From CAZBMJ01 sp964493205 (GTDB lineage: Bacteria > Myxococcota > UBA727 > JABDBI01): a stretch of DNA of 64,000 bases. The DNA is taken from assembly GCA_964493205.1 (NCBI GenBank), contig CAZBMJ010000004.1, forward strand, positions 23,111 to 87,110, in the 5' to 3' direction. Numbering within the stretch: the stretch's first letter is position 1; the number at the start of each line of letters is the position of its first letter. A program made the position numbers and the translations under genes. Below the pieces are notes generated by a model, which saw nothing but the letters and a program-made list of their open reading frames with translations, ran no database searches and was not told where the DNA came from. This document shows positions 1-9,109 of the stretch, piece after piece.

Positions 1-55
1 AAGACAATTTTGATTCACAAAATTATCACTGGTACAGCAGATATTATATAACTTT

Positions 56-181
56 TTAAAAAGATAAGTTATTAAAGAATTTGCTGAATTCCTCATCCGC
101 AAGTTTTTTAGAACCAAGATGGGTTAATGAGTAGCGTAATCCCATGGGAGCATTTTTATAGGCAGACCTAAGCTTTGGCAT
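56..181 (-). CDS. possible 41-aa small ORF, unrecognised
   Basis: A short frame starts at ATG 181 and ends at TAA 56, encoding MPKLRSAYKNAPMGLRYSLT followed by a basic and acidic tail. It has an in-frame stop shortly upstream, no clear Shine-Dalgarno sequence and no family that I recognise. It could be a small gene, the tail of a decayed gene, or chance. The rest of bases 1-243 shows only a 16-codon open frame running in from the left edge (stop at 49-51), which could be the end of a plus-strand gene outside the window. Confidence 0.2.
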   Translation of the reverse strand: MPKLRSAYKNAPMGLRYSLTHLGSKKLADEEFSKFFNNLSF

Positions 182-243
182 TAAGGTATTATTAAGCTAT
201 GTTGCTTAATATTGCTCATTGTGGCACAAAATAAGCCAAACTT

Positions 244-2043
244 ATGTTAAAAAAACTCTTGCAAATAACCCCTAGGCTATTGCCTATAGATTTCACTAAA
301 CCTTGGTGGCAAATTGTTATTGCCCAAAAAGGCCTAGCCATATCTATTGCTATACTTACAATGATGCCCCATGTCTTTTGGAGTATCAGTCCATTTTTAA
401 TAACCTATGTTTTTGAAATGGCCAGTCTACCTGCTTGTTTAGCAATGTTTACTGCATGGTTTATGCTCAATTTTATCGAAACTTTAGGGTATAGTTTAAA
501 CGCACAATTTCAGCTTCAAATTATACATGGTGTTCATCAAAACGCCCATCAGCAATTGTTAGTAATTGATCCCTGCTATCACACTCATCGTTCAAGCGGC
601 GCAATTTTAGGAAAAATTGATCGTGCAGCACGAGGCTATGAAGATCTCTTGGATCAGCTATTACTTGAGTTTTCTCCTATACTCATAGGCCTCATCACCA
701 CAATAGTGGCCTTAAGTTATTATTCACTGTGGCTAATGGCGGTAGTTACTGGCTTATTTGGGGTTATTGTTATCAGTGGATATTACTTTGCTACTAAAAT
801 ATCTACACCATGGGAAAAAAAGTTCATTGGCAGTGACGACGCTTTTCGTACCACCGCCGTGGAAAATTTAGCCCAAGTGCACTTGGTGCGAGCAACTTTT
901 GCTAGTGATCATATGAGCGAAAAATTAACTGCCAAGATTAAGCATAACATGCAAAATGAAGGCAACTTATGGCTTTCTTACACTTACGGCAGTCTGTTAT
1001 TAAGAACCATATATTTAACAGCCCTATTTATAGTGCTAATAGTACTGCTGTGGCAAATAAATCGAGGCAGCATTACGGTGGTAGCTGCCGCAGCTTTAGC
1101 CATTGCTTATTTGCGCAATACTCAGTTGTTGTTAAGGATTATTGGTCCATTTCGCCGCTATATGCGTGGTTTAAACGCAGTAAAAGACCTATTTGAGTTT
1201 ATTCCTAGTTTTGGCAAACAGTCTTATCCAGTCTTAGGCCATATTGATGAGCCACTGATTACTCAAGAGGCCATCACCATAAAAGCTCATAGAATATCCT
1301 TTGATTATGAAACAGCAAAGTTATTTAATGAGCATAGCTTATTTTTAAGTTGTCATTCTGCACAAGATAACAAACTTTATGGCATTATTGGCGCATCTGG
1401 CAGTGGCAAAACCACGCTCTTATCCATATTAGGGGGCCAGTTAAAGCCTGATATTGGTTCTGTTTTGATCAACAATATTGATATTTATAGCGTGACTGAC
1501 AGTAAGCGTCGTCATCTAATTGCAATGCAAAGCCAAACAGCTTCTACTCTTCAAGGATCTGTAAAATATAACCTTCTTTTTGGTCTACCCAAGGATCATG
1601 GGTATAGCGATGAATATTTGCTTACTGTTCTTGAGCGAGTAGGTCTTTTGAATATTTTAAATGCTCAACAGGCGCTATTAACACAATTGGGAGAGCGCGG
1701 CCTTAATCTTTCTGGTGGACAACGCCAACGAATCAATTTCGCAAGTCTCTACTTGCGAGCTCACTATTATCGCCCGCCAGTAATATTGATCGATGAGCCT
1801 ACCAGTAGCCTTGATGAGGTCAGCGAAGCTTCAATTACTGGCATGATCCTAGAGCTAGCTAAGCATTCAATAACCTTGGTGATAGCTCATAGACTTAAAA
1901 CAATTGAAGACGCCGTGGGGCTCATGGATTTATCACTTTTATCTGAGGAAAAAAATATTGAGTTTTACTCATTGACTCAACTAAAACAACGTTCTGTTTA
2001 TTATAGCCAGTTAGTAGCTGGCAAAATTTGTTTAGATAGTTAG
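244..2043 (+). CDS. ABC exporter, fused membrane and ATPase domains
   Basis: A 599-aa half-transporter of the type I exporter kind (MsbA/MDR-like), expected to dimerise in the inner membrane and export a lipid, peptide or drug. Residues about 30-310 hold the hydrophobic membrane segments. The C-terminal ATPase has Walker A GASGSGKTT near 383-391, the signature LSGGQ near 489-493, Walker B VILIDEP near 513-519 and the H-loop histidine near 549. The length is normal for the family. There is no convincing Shine-Dalgarno before ATG 244, but no better start follows. Its stop abuts the stop of the convergent lipoprotein gene. The substrate cannot be told from sequence. Confidence 0.9.
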   Translation: MLKKLLQITPRLLPIDFTKPWWQIVIAQKGLAISIAILTMMPHVFWSISPFLITYVFEMASLPACLAMFTAWFMLNFIETLGYSLNAQFQLQIIHGVHQNAHQQLLVIDPCYHTHRSSGAILGKIDRAARGYEDLLDQLLLEFSPILIGLITTIVALSYYSLWLMAVVTGLFGVIVISGYYFATKISTPWEKKFIGSDDAFRTTAVENLAQVHLVRATFASDHMSEKLTAKIKHNMQNEGNLWLSYTYGSLLLRTIYLTALFIVLIVLLWQINRGSITVVAAAALAIAYLRNTQLLLRIIGPFRRYMRGLNAVKDLFEFIPSFGKQSYPVLGHIDEPLITQEAITIKAHRISFDYETAKLFNEHSLFLSCHSAQDNKLYGIIGASGSGKTTLLSILGGQLKPDIGSVLINNIDIYSVTDSKRRHLIAMQSQTASTLQGSVKYNLLFGLPKDHGYSDEYLLTVLERVGLLNILNAQQALLTQLGERGLNLSGGQRQRINFASLYLRAHYYRPPVILIDEPTSSLDEVSEASITGMILELAKHSITLVIAHRLKTIEDAVGLMDLSLLSEEKNIEFYSLTQLKQRSVYYSQLVAGKICLDS

Positions 2044-4701
2044 CTATTTTTGCGAAAGTTCTTTTAGCTTATCTTGCACTTCTTTAAAATACCAAGCAGT
2101 GTTATCTTCATTCATACATCCTGGATATATTTTTGGCGTGCCATCACTGTTTTGTAAAATACCTTTTGCAAAATATTCTTTTTTAACACCCGCAGTACTT
2201 AAAGCTTCTAAAAAATCTGTAATTTTTTTAGTAAATTCAGGTCTTTTACTGTTATGTTTAGCGATTTGATAATAGTCACAATATCTTTGTGTAGTAGCTT
2301 TTTCTATAGCACTAACTACCAAAATATTTTTTTGTTCTGCATCTTTTTTAAGATATTTATTTTTTATATTATCAAATAATTTTAATTCAGATATTTTTTT
2401 AAGACTTCTGATGTCCAAGTTTTTAGCTATTTCAATCGCCACGTAAGTCATATATGTTTCGTTATTTATTTTATTGAAAAAGTCTATATCTTTAGTAGGA
2501 AATATTTCTATCAAGTAATATGTCCATTTAGGGTTATTTTTCTCTAATATTTTATTAATATTCTCTTGACTTGCACTACCTTTTTTTGAAGCAAGTTTTT
2601 TTAAAGCAGTCAAGTTATCTTTTTCAATGGCATAAGCTACCATTTCGTTAGTAACAAATGTTTTTGATAAGTAATCAATAAATTTAGTGAATTCATCCTT
2701 TTTTGCGTCAAAATTATCTAGATAATCTTTTATGATTTCTAATATTTTATTTTCACAGGTTTCTTTCTTTAAACCAGTTAAAAAAGAGTCACTTTTTTGA
2801 GAAATAGAAATAATACGATTTTTTATCACTTCAGCAGGAGTTTTATCTAAAATTATGTTTTTAAACTCATTATTCTTAGCGCTAAAAAATAACGGTTGTT
2901 GAGACTTATCTACTATTTTATAAATATCAGGATCTTTTGTGGCCAATTTTTCCAATTTACTTTTATCACCACTTTCAACTGTATTTATAACTAACGTAGC
3001 CCATTCCATAGGGTTATTGGCAATTATCTTTTGATAAGTATCATCGCTCATATTAATGCTGTCTCTATTTTTTAAAAGAGAAGTGATAATATTAGAATTT
3101 TTTTGTTCTAACGCTATATCTAATGCAGTTTTTCCTTCAGCGTTTTCTTCATTAAGCATATTTTTATCTAAAAAATTAAAAAAAACATCTGATTTATTTG
3201 ATAAGGCCGCATAATGAAGAACATTATTTGAATCAGGACCTTTAAGAGTTGACGCATCTAAATTAGTTGTTACATCAAATCTTTTACTAATATTTGTCAA
3301 TCTATCAATCATACCAATATTATTATCATTAATAAATTTACGCATTAAAGAATTTTCACCCTTATACCAAAGAATTTCGTAACCATTATCTTTTGATAAA
3401 TTTCTCATGGTCTCTATAAATTTATCTTTGTAATTATTATCAGCTAAGTTAGTCATAACATCATTATAAATAACTTCTTTATTAGTGTTTTTATATACAT
3501 CATTTTTATTTTTATTATCAGCTAAAAACAAATATAAACCAGTTTTATTATTTAGCGTTACTTTTTCATTATATAGTTTAGGGTATTTTGTAACTAATTC
3601 TTCCTGCACTTCTTTTCTTTGTTTATTTAAAGCATAAGTAAGTATCTTTTGCTGTTCATCTTTATCTAATACAGCATTATTTATAATAAATTTTATAACT
3701 TCATCATTTTTAAAAAGTAATACTCTATCTAAAGGTTGGAAGTTACCTTTGTTTTTTTGTTTTAATAAATCGCTTTGCTTATTAAATAAAATTTTAAATA
3801 CTTTGGTTGCATTTAACGATGCTGCATAATGTAAAAGATTATCTTCATAGTTATCTTTTTTAGTAAGATCAATAATGTCTAAAAGCTTACTGAGCTTCTC
3901 AGCATCGTCATCTTGTATTAAAGTGTCTTTTAAAACAGATCTTGGAGCTATTCTAAAACCCTCATCTTTTATGGGCCATAAAAATCCATTTATGGTTGAT
4001 GGTTCTAGATCAGCAAAAGTTTTTTTTAAATTTTCTATGCCTTCGTCAGTTTTAAGATTGTTTTTTACGTATTTTTCTTTTGCTTCATGAGATGACTTAC
4101 TAGCTATAAATTCTTTTATTTCTTTAGAATCACTAGCTGAAAAAAGAGAATTATCTTTATCCTTAAAAATATCATTATTGATAGCATAAAGTTTTTTTAG
4201 CATAGAAAGACTATTTTTTTCTATGGCTTTATGAGCAATTTGCGAAGTGATGTATTTTTTTTCTACACTATCAAGCAGTGCTTCATTATTATCATCTATA
4301 GCTTTTATTAGATTATTTTTTATTTCTTCATCAGTAAGTTTTGCTTTTACAGGTGTTTTTACAGAAGCAGATGCTATAGGATCAGCAGTAGGGGGGGGCG
4401 TTATTTCTACAGGTATTTCTAGTGGCTTTGGAGAAGCAGATGCTATAGGATCAGGAACAGTTATTTTTACTGATGTTTTTGGCGGCTTTGGAGGAGTAGA
4501 AGCTATAGGAACTGGAATGTTGGTAACAGGGATAGTAGGTGTTGGAACTGCAGGAATAGGTGCTGATGCTATGGGCTTAGGGGGATCATTAGAGTTATCA
4601 GCTGGGTTGCTATTATTGCTAGAGCCACTACTTTTGTTTGAGCTAATAGGTTGACATGCACTCAAAATTAAAACAGCACTTATTAATATTAAATTTTTCA
4701 T
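2044..4701 (-). CDS. large lipoprotein with ankyrin-like repeats
   Basis: An 885-aa protein beginning MKNLILISAVLILSAC, a typical lipoprotein signal with lipobox LSAC and lipidated Cys16. Residues about 20-120 are a Ser/Asn then Pro-rich linker with repeated PIAS blocks, suited to spanning a surface layer. The rest is lysine- and asparagine-rich and helical, with ankyrin-like units such as NLLHYAASLNATKVFKIL and NNVLHYAALSNKSDVFFNFL. It probably sits on the outer membrane or in the periplasm as a protein-interaction scaffold. A run of eight Cs on the coding strand (4391-4398) lies in the linker and could slip. No Shine-Dalgarno is evident. The precise function is unknown. Confidence 0.8.
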   Translation of the reverse strand: MKNLILISAVLILSACQPISSNKSSGSSNNSNPADNSNDPPKPIASAPIPAVPTPTIPVTNIPVPIASTPPKPPKTSVKITVPDPIASASPKPLEIPVEITPPPTADPIASASVKTPVKAKLTDEEIKNNLIKAIDDNNEALLDSVEKKYITSQIAHKAIEKNSLSMLKKLYAINNDIFKDKDNSLFSASDSKEIKEFIASKSSHEAKEKYVKNNLKTDEGIENLKKTFADLEPSTINGFLWPIKDEGFRIAPRSVLKDTLIQDDDAEKLSKLLDIIDLTKKDNYEDNLLHYAASLNATKVFKILFNKQSDLLKQKNKGNFQPLDRVLLFKNDEVIKFIINNAVLDKDEQQKILTYALNKQRKEVQEELVTKYPKLYNEKVTLNNKTGLYLFLADNKNKNDVYKNTNKEVIYNDVMTNLADNNYKDKFIETMRNLSKDNGYEILWYKGENSLMRKFINDNNIGMIDRLTNISKRFDVTTNLDASTLKGPDSNNVLHYAALSNKSDVFFNFLDKNMLNEENAEGKTALDIALEQKNSNIITSLLKNRDSINMSDDTYQKIIANNPMEWATLVINTVESGDKSKLEKLATKDPDIYKIVDKSQQPLFFSAKNNEFKNIILDKTPAEVIKNRIISISQKSDSFLTGLKKETCENKILEIIKDYLDNFDAKKDEFTKFIDYLSKTFVTNEMVAYAIEKDNLTALKKLASKKGSASQENINKILEKNNPKWTYYLIEIFPTKDIDFFNKINNETYMTYVAIEIAKNLDIRSLKKISELKLFDNIKNKYLKKDAEQKNILVVSAIEKATTQRYCDYYQIAKHNSKRPEFTKKITDFLEALSTAGVKKEYFAKGILQNSDGTPKIYPGCMNEDNTAWYFKEVQDKLKELSQK
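4391..4398 (-). repeat. homopolymeric tract, C8 on the coding strand
   Basis: Eight consecutive G on the plus strand (C on the coding strand) within the proline-rich linker of the ankyrin-like lipoprotein. Such runs are rare in AT-rich DNA and are classical slippage sites; gain or loss of one base would frameshift the protein near residue 103. Whether it varies is unknown. Confidence 0.8.
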
Positions 4702-4800
4702 AATTATTATACACTTAAATCATTATATCCATTTCTACTTGTTTATATTACAATAACATAAGCTAAAAGCAATGCTTTAATGCTTCTAATTTAAATTTTT

Positions 4801-4840
4801 GGACCTTACACCTTTTTTATATGTTTATGGGTGTAGGTCC
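4801..4840. terminator. inverted repeat, possible terminator
   Basis: GGACCTTACACC at 4801-4812 faces GGGTGTAGGTCC at 4829-4840, giving an 11-12 bp stem with one bulge. It lies between two same-strand lipoprotein genes. Neither side has a long T-tract directly after the stem, so a canonical intrinsic terminator is only possible. A protein-binding or mRNA-stabilising palindrome is the alternative. Confidence 0.45.
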
Positions 4841-4874
4841 TGATTACGTACTTCTTTTAATAAGTTAAATTTTA

Positions 4875-5390
4875 TTATTGTACTTGAGCATTTTTCACGC
4901 TTTCCATGTCTTTTTTCACTATTTCCATTTTGGCTTTAAATTCGCTTTCACTTAAGGTAGTTCCTACACATACACCTTTTTCACTACAAACTGCCCAATT
5001 GTATTTACAGCTGCCATGATTAGACATCTTTGGTATTTCTTTATTTTTTTGTTTTTCTTCAAATTCTTTTTTACATTTTTCTGCGGTGGCACTCATTATT
5101 TTTTTAGCAGTGGGTAGATTAACAGCCATTTGCCCACTACCATTTTCAGCAAAGCATCCAGGACAGTCATTTATTGGTACCAGTGCACATTGTTCTTCTT
5201 TGCTGTTGGGATCACAGGATATTTGATCATCGCTTAATGAAATTTTGTTAGCATCCACATCATGATCTACATCTGAATAGCTATTTTTAGTCACTGTGTA
5301 GGCTTTTTTGCTATTTTTTTGTTTTTCTTGTTCATTACAGGCAGAGATAAAGCTTAAAGATAAAGCTATGAGTAATAATGTTTTTTTCAT
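4875..5390 (-). CDS. small cysteine-containing lipoprotein, unrecognised
   Basis: A 171-aa protein. The start is set at ATG 5390, where GGGGG lies just upstream and the signal MKKTLLLIALSLSFISAC begins; an upstream in-frame extension reads through a hairpin and is rejected. The lipobox ISAC gives a lipidated Cys18. The mature part has several cysteines, including a CPGC motif and a later C-x-x-x-x-C-x-x-x-x-C pattern, implying disulfides in the periplasm, with acidic and lysine-rich segments. It follows the CpoB-like and Pal-like genes on the same strand and may be a third component of that envelope cluster. I do not recognise the family. Confidence 0.7.
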   Translation of the reverse strand: MKKTLLLIALSLSFISACNEQEKQKNSKKAYTVTKNSYSDVDHDVDANKISLSDDQISCDPNSKEEQCALVPINDCPGCFAENGSGQMAVNLPTAKKIMSATAEKCKKEFEEKQKNKEIPKMSNHGSCKYNWAVCSEKGVCVGTTLSESEFKAKMEIVKKDMESVKNAQVQ

Positions 5391-5400
5391 TTTTTCCCCC

Positions 5401-5421
5401 AAAAATGACCAGCAATGGTCA
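5401..5421 (-). terminator. hairpin with T-tract between cpoB-like and lipoprotein genes
   Basis: On the minus strand TGACCA, loop TTGC, TGGTCA is followed at once by TTTTT, the form of a short intrinsic terminator or attenuator after the CpoB-like gene. The next five bases are the GGGGG ribosome-binding site of the following lipoprotein gene, and a CCCCC block lies upstream (5430-5434), so a larger fold could also hide that site. Confidence 0.5.
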
Positions 5422-5445
5422 ATAATTCCTGGGGGCATGTAACAA

Positions 5446-6090
5446 TTAGTTGGTCAGATTGCCATGAATTTTTAGTTCAGTGATTTGTTTTAGGGCTTCT
5501 TTTGCTTGCTCACAATCTTTTTTGTAAGATATAAGCTCTTCAAATGCTTGCATAGCTGCTTTTGTATTACCCATTTCTTTTAATAAAAGCCCAATTTTTA
5601 ACAAAGTTTCTTCTTTAGGTTGGCTATTATCTTTTAATAAATTTTTATAGGTTATTAGAGCCTTTTTTTGGTCTACTATTTTTTGTTCTGCAGTAGGTAC
5701 ATTAGTCTTTTCTAAAGTCTTTTCTAATGCATATTTAGCTATTTCCATTTCAGAACTTAGTTTTTGTAACTCTTGAGTCAGCTTTTGATTATTAAGTAAA
5801 GAATCTTCCAAAGTTTTTTTAAAATTAGCTACTTGGTCGTCTAGAGTGGCAACTTTTTGTAGCAAAACTTTTAGTTGATCATTGAGTAAAATTTCTAAGT
5901 CATGTTTTAGACTTTGTATTTTAGCCATTTCATCTTCAAGTTTATTAATTCGAACAGTTAGGCTATCTCCTTGTACTTTGGTTAATAAGCATCCATTGAA
6001 AATAAACAAAGCGCTTATTAAAGCGCTAATAAGAACTTTATTTTTCCAGCGAGAATTCTGCTCTACGGTTTTTTGCATAAGCTGATTCAT
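5446..6090 (-). CDS. CpoB/YbgF-like coiled-coil lipoprotein with TPR
   Basis: A 214-aa protein. I chose ATG 6090, preceded by AAGGAG on the minus strand; upstream in-frame methionines lie deeper inside the pal-like gene. The signal ends FIFNGC, giving a lipidated Cys34. A coiled coil follows (about residues 45-145), then a TPR-like segment (TLLKIGLLLKEMGNTKAAMQ), the layout of CpoB, the partner of the Tol-Pal system that coordinates outer-membrane constriction and peptidoglycan synthesis. It overlaps the pal-like gene upstream by about 50 bp in another frame. CpoB itself is usually periplasmic rather than lipidated, so the assignment rests on architecture and neighbourhood. Confidence 0.65.
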   Translation of the reverse strand: MNQLMQKTVEQNSRWKNKVLISALISALFIFNGCLLTKVQGDSLTVRINKLEDEMAKIQSLKHDLEILLNDQLKVLLQKVATLDDQVANFKKTLEDSLLNNQKLTQELQKLSSEMEIAKYALEKTLEKTNVPTAEQKIVDQKKALITYKNLLKDNSQPKEETLLKIGLLLKEMGNTKAAMQAFEELISYKKDCEQAKEALKQITELKIHGNLTN

Positions 6091-6784
6091 CCGCTCCTTG
6101 TACTTGTGGCTTTTCTGAACCATATGATACAATTTGAATCTGCTTTGATGCAATAGAGTGAGTGCTGCTTAGGTAACTTTTTACTGCTTGGGCTCTTCGT
6201 TCACCCAAAGCTAAGTTATATTCTTTGGTACCTCGCTCATCTGTATGGCCTAAAATGGTTAATTTTTTTGATGGATTATCTTGTAAGCATTTTGCAAGCT
6301 TAGCTATGTCTTGTTCATGATTATTATTGATTTTTGAGGAATCAAATTCAAAATAAATTTTAGCTAAATCATTGCAGTCAGTAATTTCTCCGCTTAAAGA
6401 ATTACTATTTATTTTATTATCGGCAACACATTTTCCTAAAGAACAGCTATTACCTGGCGGGCAAGAGCCATCATCGTCACTACATTTTGATAAACAGGTT
6501 TTATTGTCGCAATAGCTATCAGCATCGCAGTCTGCATCGATTTTGCAAGCGGATTTACAGCGATTATTTACGCATTTCTTTAAATCTTTGCAGTCAGTAT
6601 CGCTCACACATTCTTCGCAAACACCCATATGGCAAACACCTTGAGTTTGCTTTCCATTTTGTGTTAGTAAGCAATCACTATTATTTTTACAGGTTATTTT
6701 TGCTGGTTTTTTAGTACAACCAACAAAAGATAAGCTAATGGCTATTGATAAAACCAAAAAAATTCTCTTTAAAATCAGCATCAT
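6038..6784 (-). CDS. pal: Pal-like peptidoglycan-binding lipoprotein with Cys-rich insert
   Basis: A 248-aa protein. The start ATG 6784 is chosen because GGAGG sits seven bases upstream; the signal ends FVGC, lipidated Cys23. Residues about 32-120 carry 16 cysteines in C-x-x-x-x-D-C type repeats, like the extracellular cysteine-rich repeats common in Myxococcota. Residues about 143-248 are an OmpA C-terminal domain with the peptidoglycan-binding signature TDERGTKEYNLALGERRA and NRRAE. It should anchor the outer membrane to the cell wall. Other tol genes are not in the window. Family membership is clear; whether it is the main Pal is inferred from the CpoB-like neighbour. Confidence 0.85.
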   Translation of the reverse strand: MMLILKRIFLVLSIAISLSFVGCTKKPAKITCKNNSDCLLTQNGKQTQGVCHMGVCEECVSDTDCKDLKKCVNNRCKSACKIDADCDADSYCDNKTCLSKCSDDDGSCPPGNSCSLGKCVADNKINSNSLSGEITDCNDLAKIYFEFDSSKINNNHEQDIAKLAKCLQDNPSKKLTILGHTDERGTKEYNLALGERRAQAVKSYLSSTHSIASKQIQIVSYGSEKPQVQGADESAYAKNRRAEFSLEK

Positions 6785-6916
6785 TTCCTCCAAAAGGGTC
6801 AAAAATATAATCTTTGCTTACTTAAGCTGTTTACCTAAGCAAAACGAAATTATATAGAATGCTTGAGTATAGGTATAATATTTCTTCAAATTAATAAACT
6901 TAAAGTTTAATAAAGT

Positions 6917-8416
6917 ATGACAAAAAAACAAAATATGGCAAAAACACACGAGTCTCTTGAAACAATATCTGTTTACACGCAGGATCCACCGCTAAATCAG
7001 TTTAAATTTTTATTTTTAGAAACAACTCTTTTAAAAAGAATTGTGCAACTTGGGTGGCCAGTAATTTTAGGGATGTTTACTCAATCCGCTATAAACACTG
7101 TTGATCTCTTAATGATAGGCCGCCTAGATGATAAAATAGCTGTCCCAGGAAGCGCTGCTGTTATGTCATCTTTGATAATTTTGTGGGCATATGGTGGCTT
7201 TTTATCCGCTATTTCCGTGGGAACGCAAGCTATTTCTGCTCGCAGATTTAGTGAGGGTCAGTATAGCTTGGCTGGACAAGTTTTAAGCAATTCTATTTTT
7301 GTTTCTATTGTAGCAAGTTTTTTTATAACGCTTTTGGCTATTTATTCTGTTGAGCCAATCATGTTTTTGCTATCCAAAGACGAGACCGTAATTAAAATGT
7401 CCATTGAGTATAGTCAAATTCGTCTCTTAGGCCTGCCAAGCATGGCGTTAATGGCTTCTTTTAAAAGCTTTTATGATGCTATGGGAAGAGTGAAGATTCA
7501 CATGTGTATGGCCATTTTAATGAATATAATTAATATTTGTTTTAATTATTTCTTTATTTTTGGGACTAGTATCTTTGGCTTTGTTATAGAACCAATGGGC
7601 GTTAATGGCGCAGCCTGGGGCTCTGTGATTTCTAGTTATGCAGGATTATTGTTTATGATTGGCTGGTCATTACGAAGATCTGATCGGCTTAAATTTAGTG
7701 TTTTTACTATTAAAAATATTAATTTAACTATTTCATTTGCTGTTGCTAAATTATCTGTGTGGTCAGGTTTAGCCACCGTTGTTTTAATGTCTGGTGTTGG
7801 ATTATTTAATTACATAGTTAGTTCCATAGATAAAGAAAATAATTTAGCTTCTATTAACAGCTCTGCTAGCAGCATTATTACTCATATTATGATGCTGGTT
7901 TTTATGAGTTCTCTGGCTTTTGGTACATCTACAGCTACTTTGGTTTCACAGTCTATTGGGGCTAAAAAAATCTATTTAGCTCAACGCTATGCCTGGCAAT
8001 GCGTTATTTTAGCAATTTACTCAACCATTATTTTTGGCACGATAGTCTTTATTTTTCCGGACTTTATTTTATCATTATTTTTGCCTGCAGACTTAGATAA
8101 CAGTCAGCTTAAAGACTTAGTTATTGCCCAAGCCATACCATCTTTAAAACTTACCGCTTTATTTTTATCTCCAGCTGCAGCTGCAGGGTTAGTTTTAACC
8201 CAAGCTTTGTATGGTGCTGGTGAAACTAGGTTTATTATGATGGTGGAATTTATTTTGCACTTTTTTTGCTTGGTGCCTTTGGCTTGGTTCTTAGCTATTC
8301 ATTTAAATTTAGGCTTAATAGGCTGCTGGTTAGCGGCAGTTATTTATGGCGCGTTATTATTTTTGGCCACAGCTTATAAGTTTTATCAGGGTAGTTGGAA
8401 AAGTCTTGAGCTTTAA
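6917..8416 (+). CDS. MATE family multidrug efflux transporter
   Basis: A 499-aa inner-membrane protein of the MATE (NorM-like) family, which expels cationic drugs or metabolites using a Na+ or H+ gradient. About 12 hydrophobic segments fill residues 40-495, and the first MatE repeat begins KRIVQLGWPVILGMFTQSAI. The N-terminal 35 residues are a polar cytoplasmic tail; ATG 6917 has no clear Shine-Dalgarno, and an internal ATG at 6935 is possible. Its stop overlaps that of the convergent phoU gene by four bases. The substrate is unknown. Confidence 0.9.
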   Translation: MTKKQNMAKTHESLETISVYTQDPPLNQFKFLFLETTLLKRIVQLGWPVILGMFTQSAINTVDLLMIGRLDDKIAVPGSAAVMSSLIILWAYGGFLSAISVGTQAISARRFSEGQYSLAGQVLSNSIFVSIVASFFITLLAIYSVEPIMFLLSKDETVIKMSIEYSQIRLLGLPSMALMASFKSFYDAMGRVKIHMCMAILMNIINICFNYFFIFGTSIFGFVIEPMGVNGAAWGSVISSYAGLLFMIGWSLRRSDRLKFSVFTIKNINLTISFAVAKLSVWSGLATVVLMSGVGLFNYIVSSIDKENNLASINSSASSIITHIMMLVFMSSLAFGTSTATLVSQSIGAKKIYLAQRYAWQCVILAIYSTIIFGTIVFIFPDFILSLFLPADLDNSQLKDLVIAQAIPSLKLTALFLSPAAAAGLVLTQALYGAGETRFIMMVEFILHFFCLVPLAWFLAIHLNLGLIGCWLAAVIYGALLFLATAYKFYQGSWKSLEL

Positions 8417-9108
8417 AATAAACTCACAGAACTTTTAGTGGTTTGTTGATGCCTGATATCTTGTCCCTTAACCAGAAATATAATTAATTCGGCTAGTTTG
8501 ACCGTATGATCACCCATACGTTCAAGCCACTTAGCAATAGATAAAAGATGATAAAAACATTGCATATCTTTATTATTTTTACCTATTTCCATAATAAATT
8601 GCTTAGAAATTTTTTGATATATTTCGTCCAGAATACTATCTTGGCTAATTACTTTGCTGGCTTTTTTAATATCTTTAGTAATAAATGCTTCAATAGTTTT
8701 TTTAAGCATTTCTTTTACTCCCATGCTCATCTCTTCTAACTCATCAAATTTAGCTGCAATATTATTTTTATTAAGTTTAATTATTAGGTAACCAATTTTA
8801 GCAGCTAAATCACCTAGGCGCTCAATATAAGTAACCATTTTTAGTATACTGATAACGAGTCGTAAATCTTGCCCCAAGGGCTGCCTTTGAGCCAGTATTT
8901 CTAAGCACTTTCTATCTATTATTATTTCTTCTTTATCAATTATTAAATCAAGTTCAATAATAGATTTAGCCAAGTCTATATCAATATTTTTTAATGCTAA
9001 AATAGAAGTATCGATCATTTTTTCTACTTTAGTGGCCATAAGTAATATATGCTCATTAAGCATTTTTAAGTCGTTGTCATAGGCTTGATGTATGTGATTA
9101 TTGCTCAT
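8413..9108 (-). CDS. phoU: phosphate transport regulator PhoU
   Basis: A 231-aa cytoplasmic helical protein with two PhoU repeats, e.g. AKSIIELDLIIDKEEIIIDR and a second ending LERMGDHTVKLAELI. In the known system PhoU links the PstSCAB transporter to the PhoR/PhoB two-component system and limits phosphate uptake. ATG 9108 is preferred to an upstream TTG (9117) that would overlap pstB; ATG 9108 starts one base after the pstB stop, implying translational coupling. No phoR or phoB is in the window. Confidence 0.93.
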   Translation of the reverse strand: MSNNHIHQAYDNDLKMLNEHILLMATKVEKMIDTSILALKNIDIDLAKSIIELDLIIDKEEIIIDRKCLEILAQRQPLGQDLRLVISILKMVTYIERLGDLAAKIGYLIIKLNKNNIAAKFDELEEMSMGVKEMLKKTIEAFITKDIKKASKVISQDSILDEIYQKISKQFIMEIGKNNKDMQCFYHLLSIAKWLERMGDHTVKLAELIIFLVKGQDIRHQQTTKSSVSLF

Positions 9109-9109
9109 A

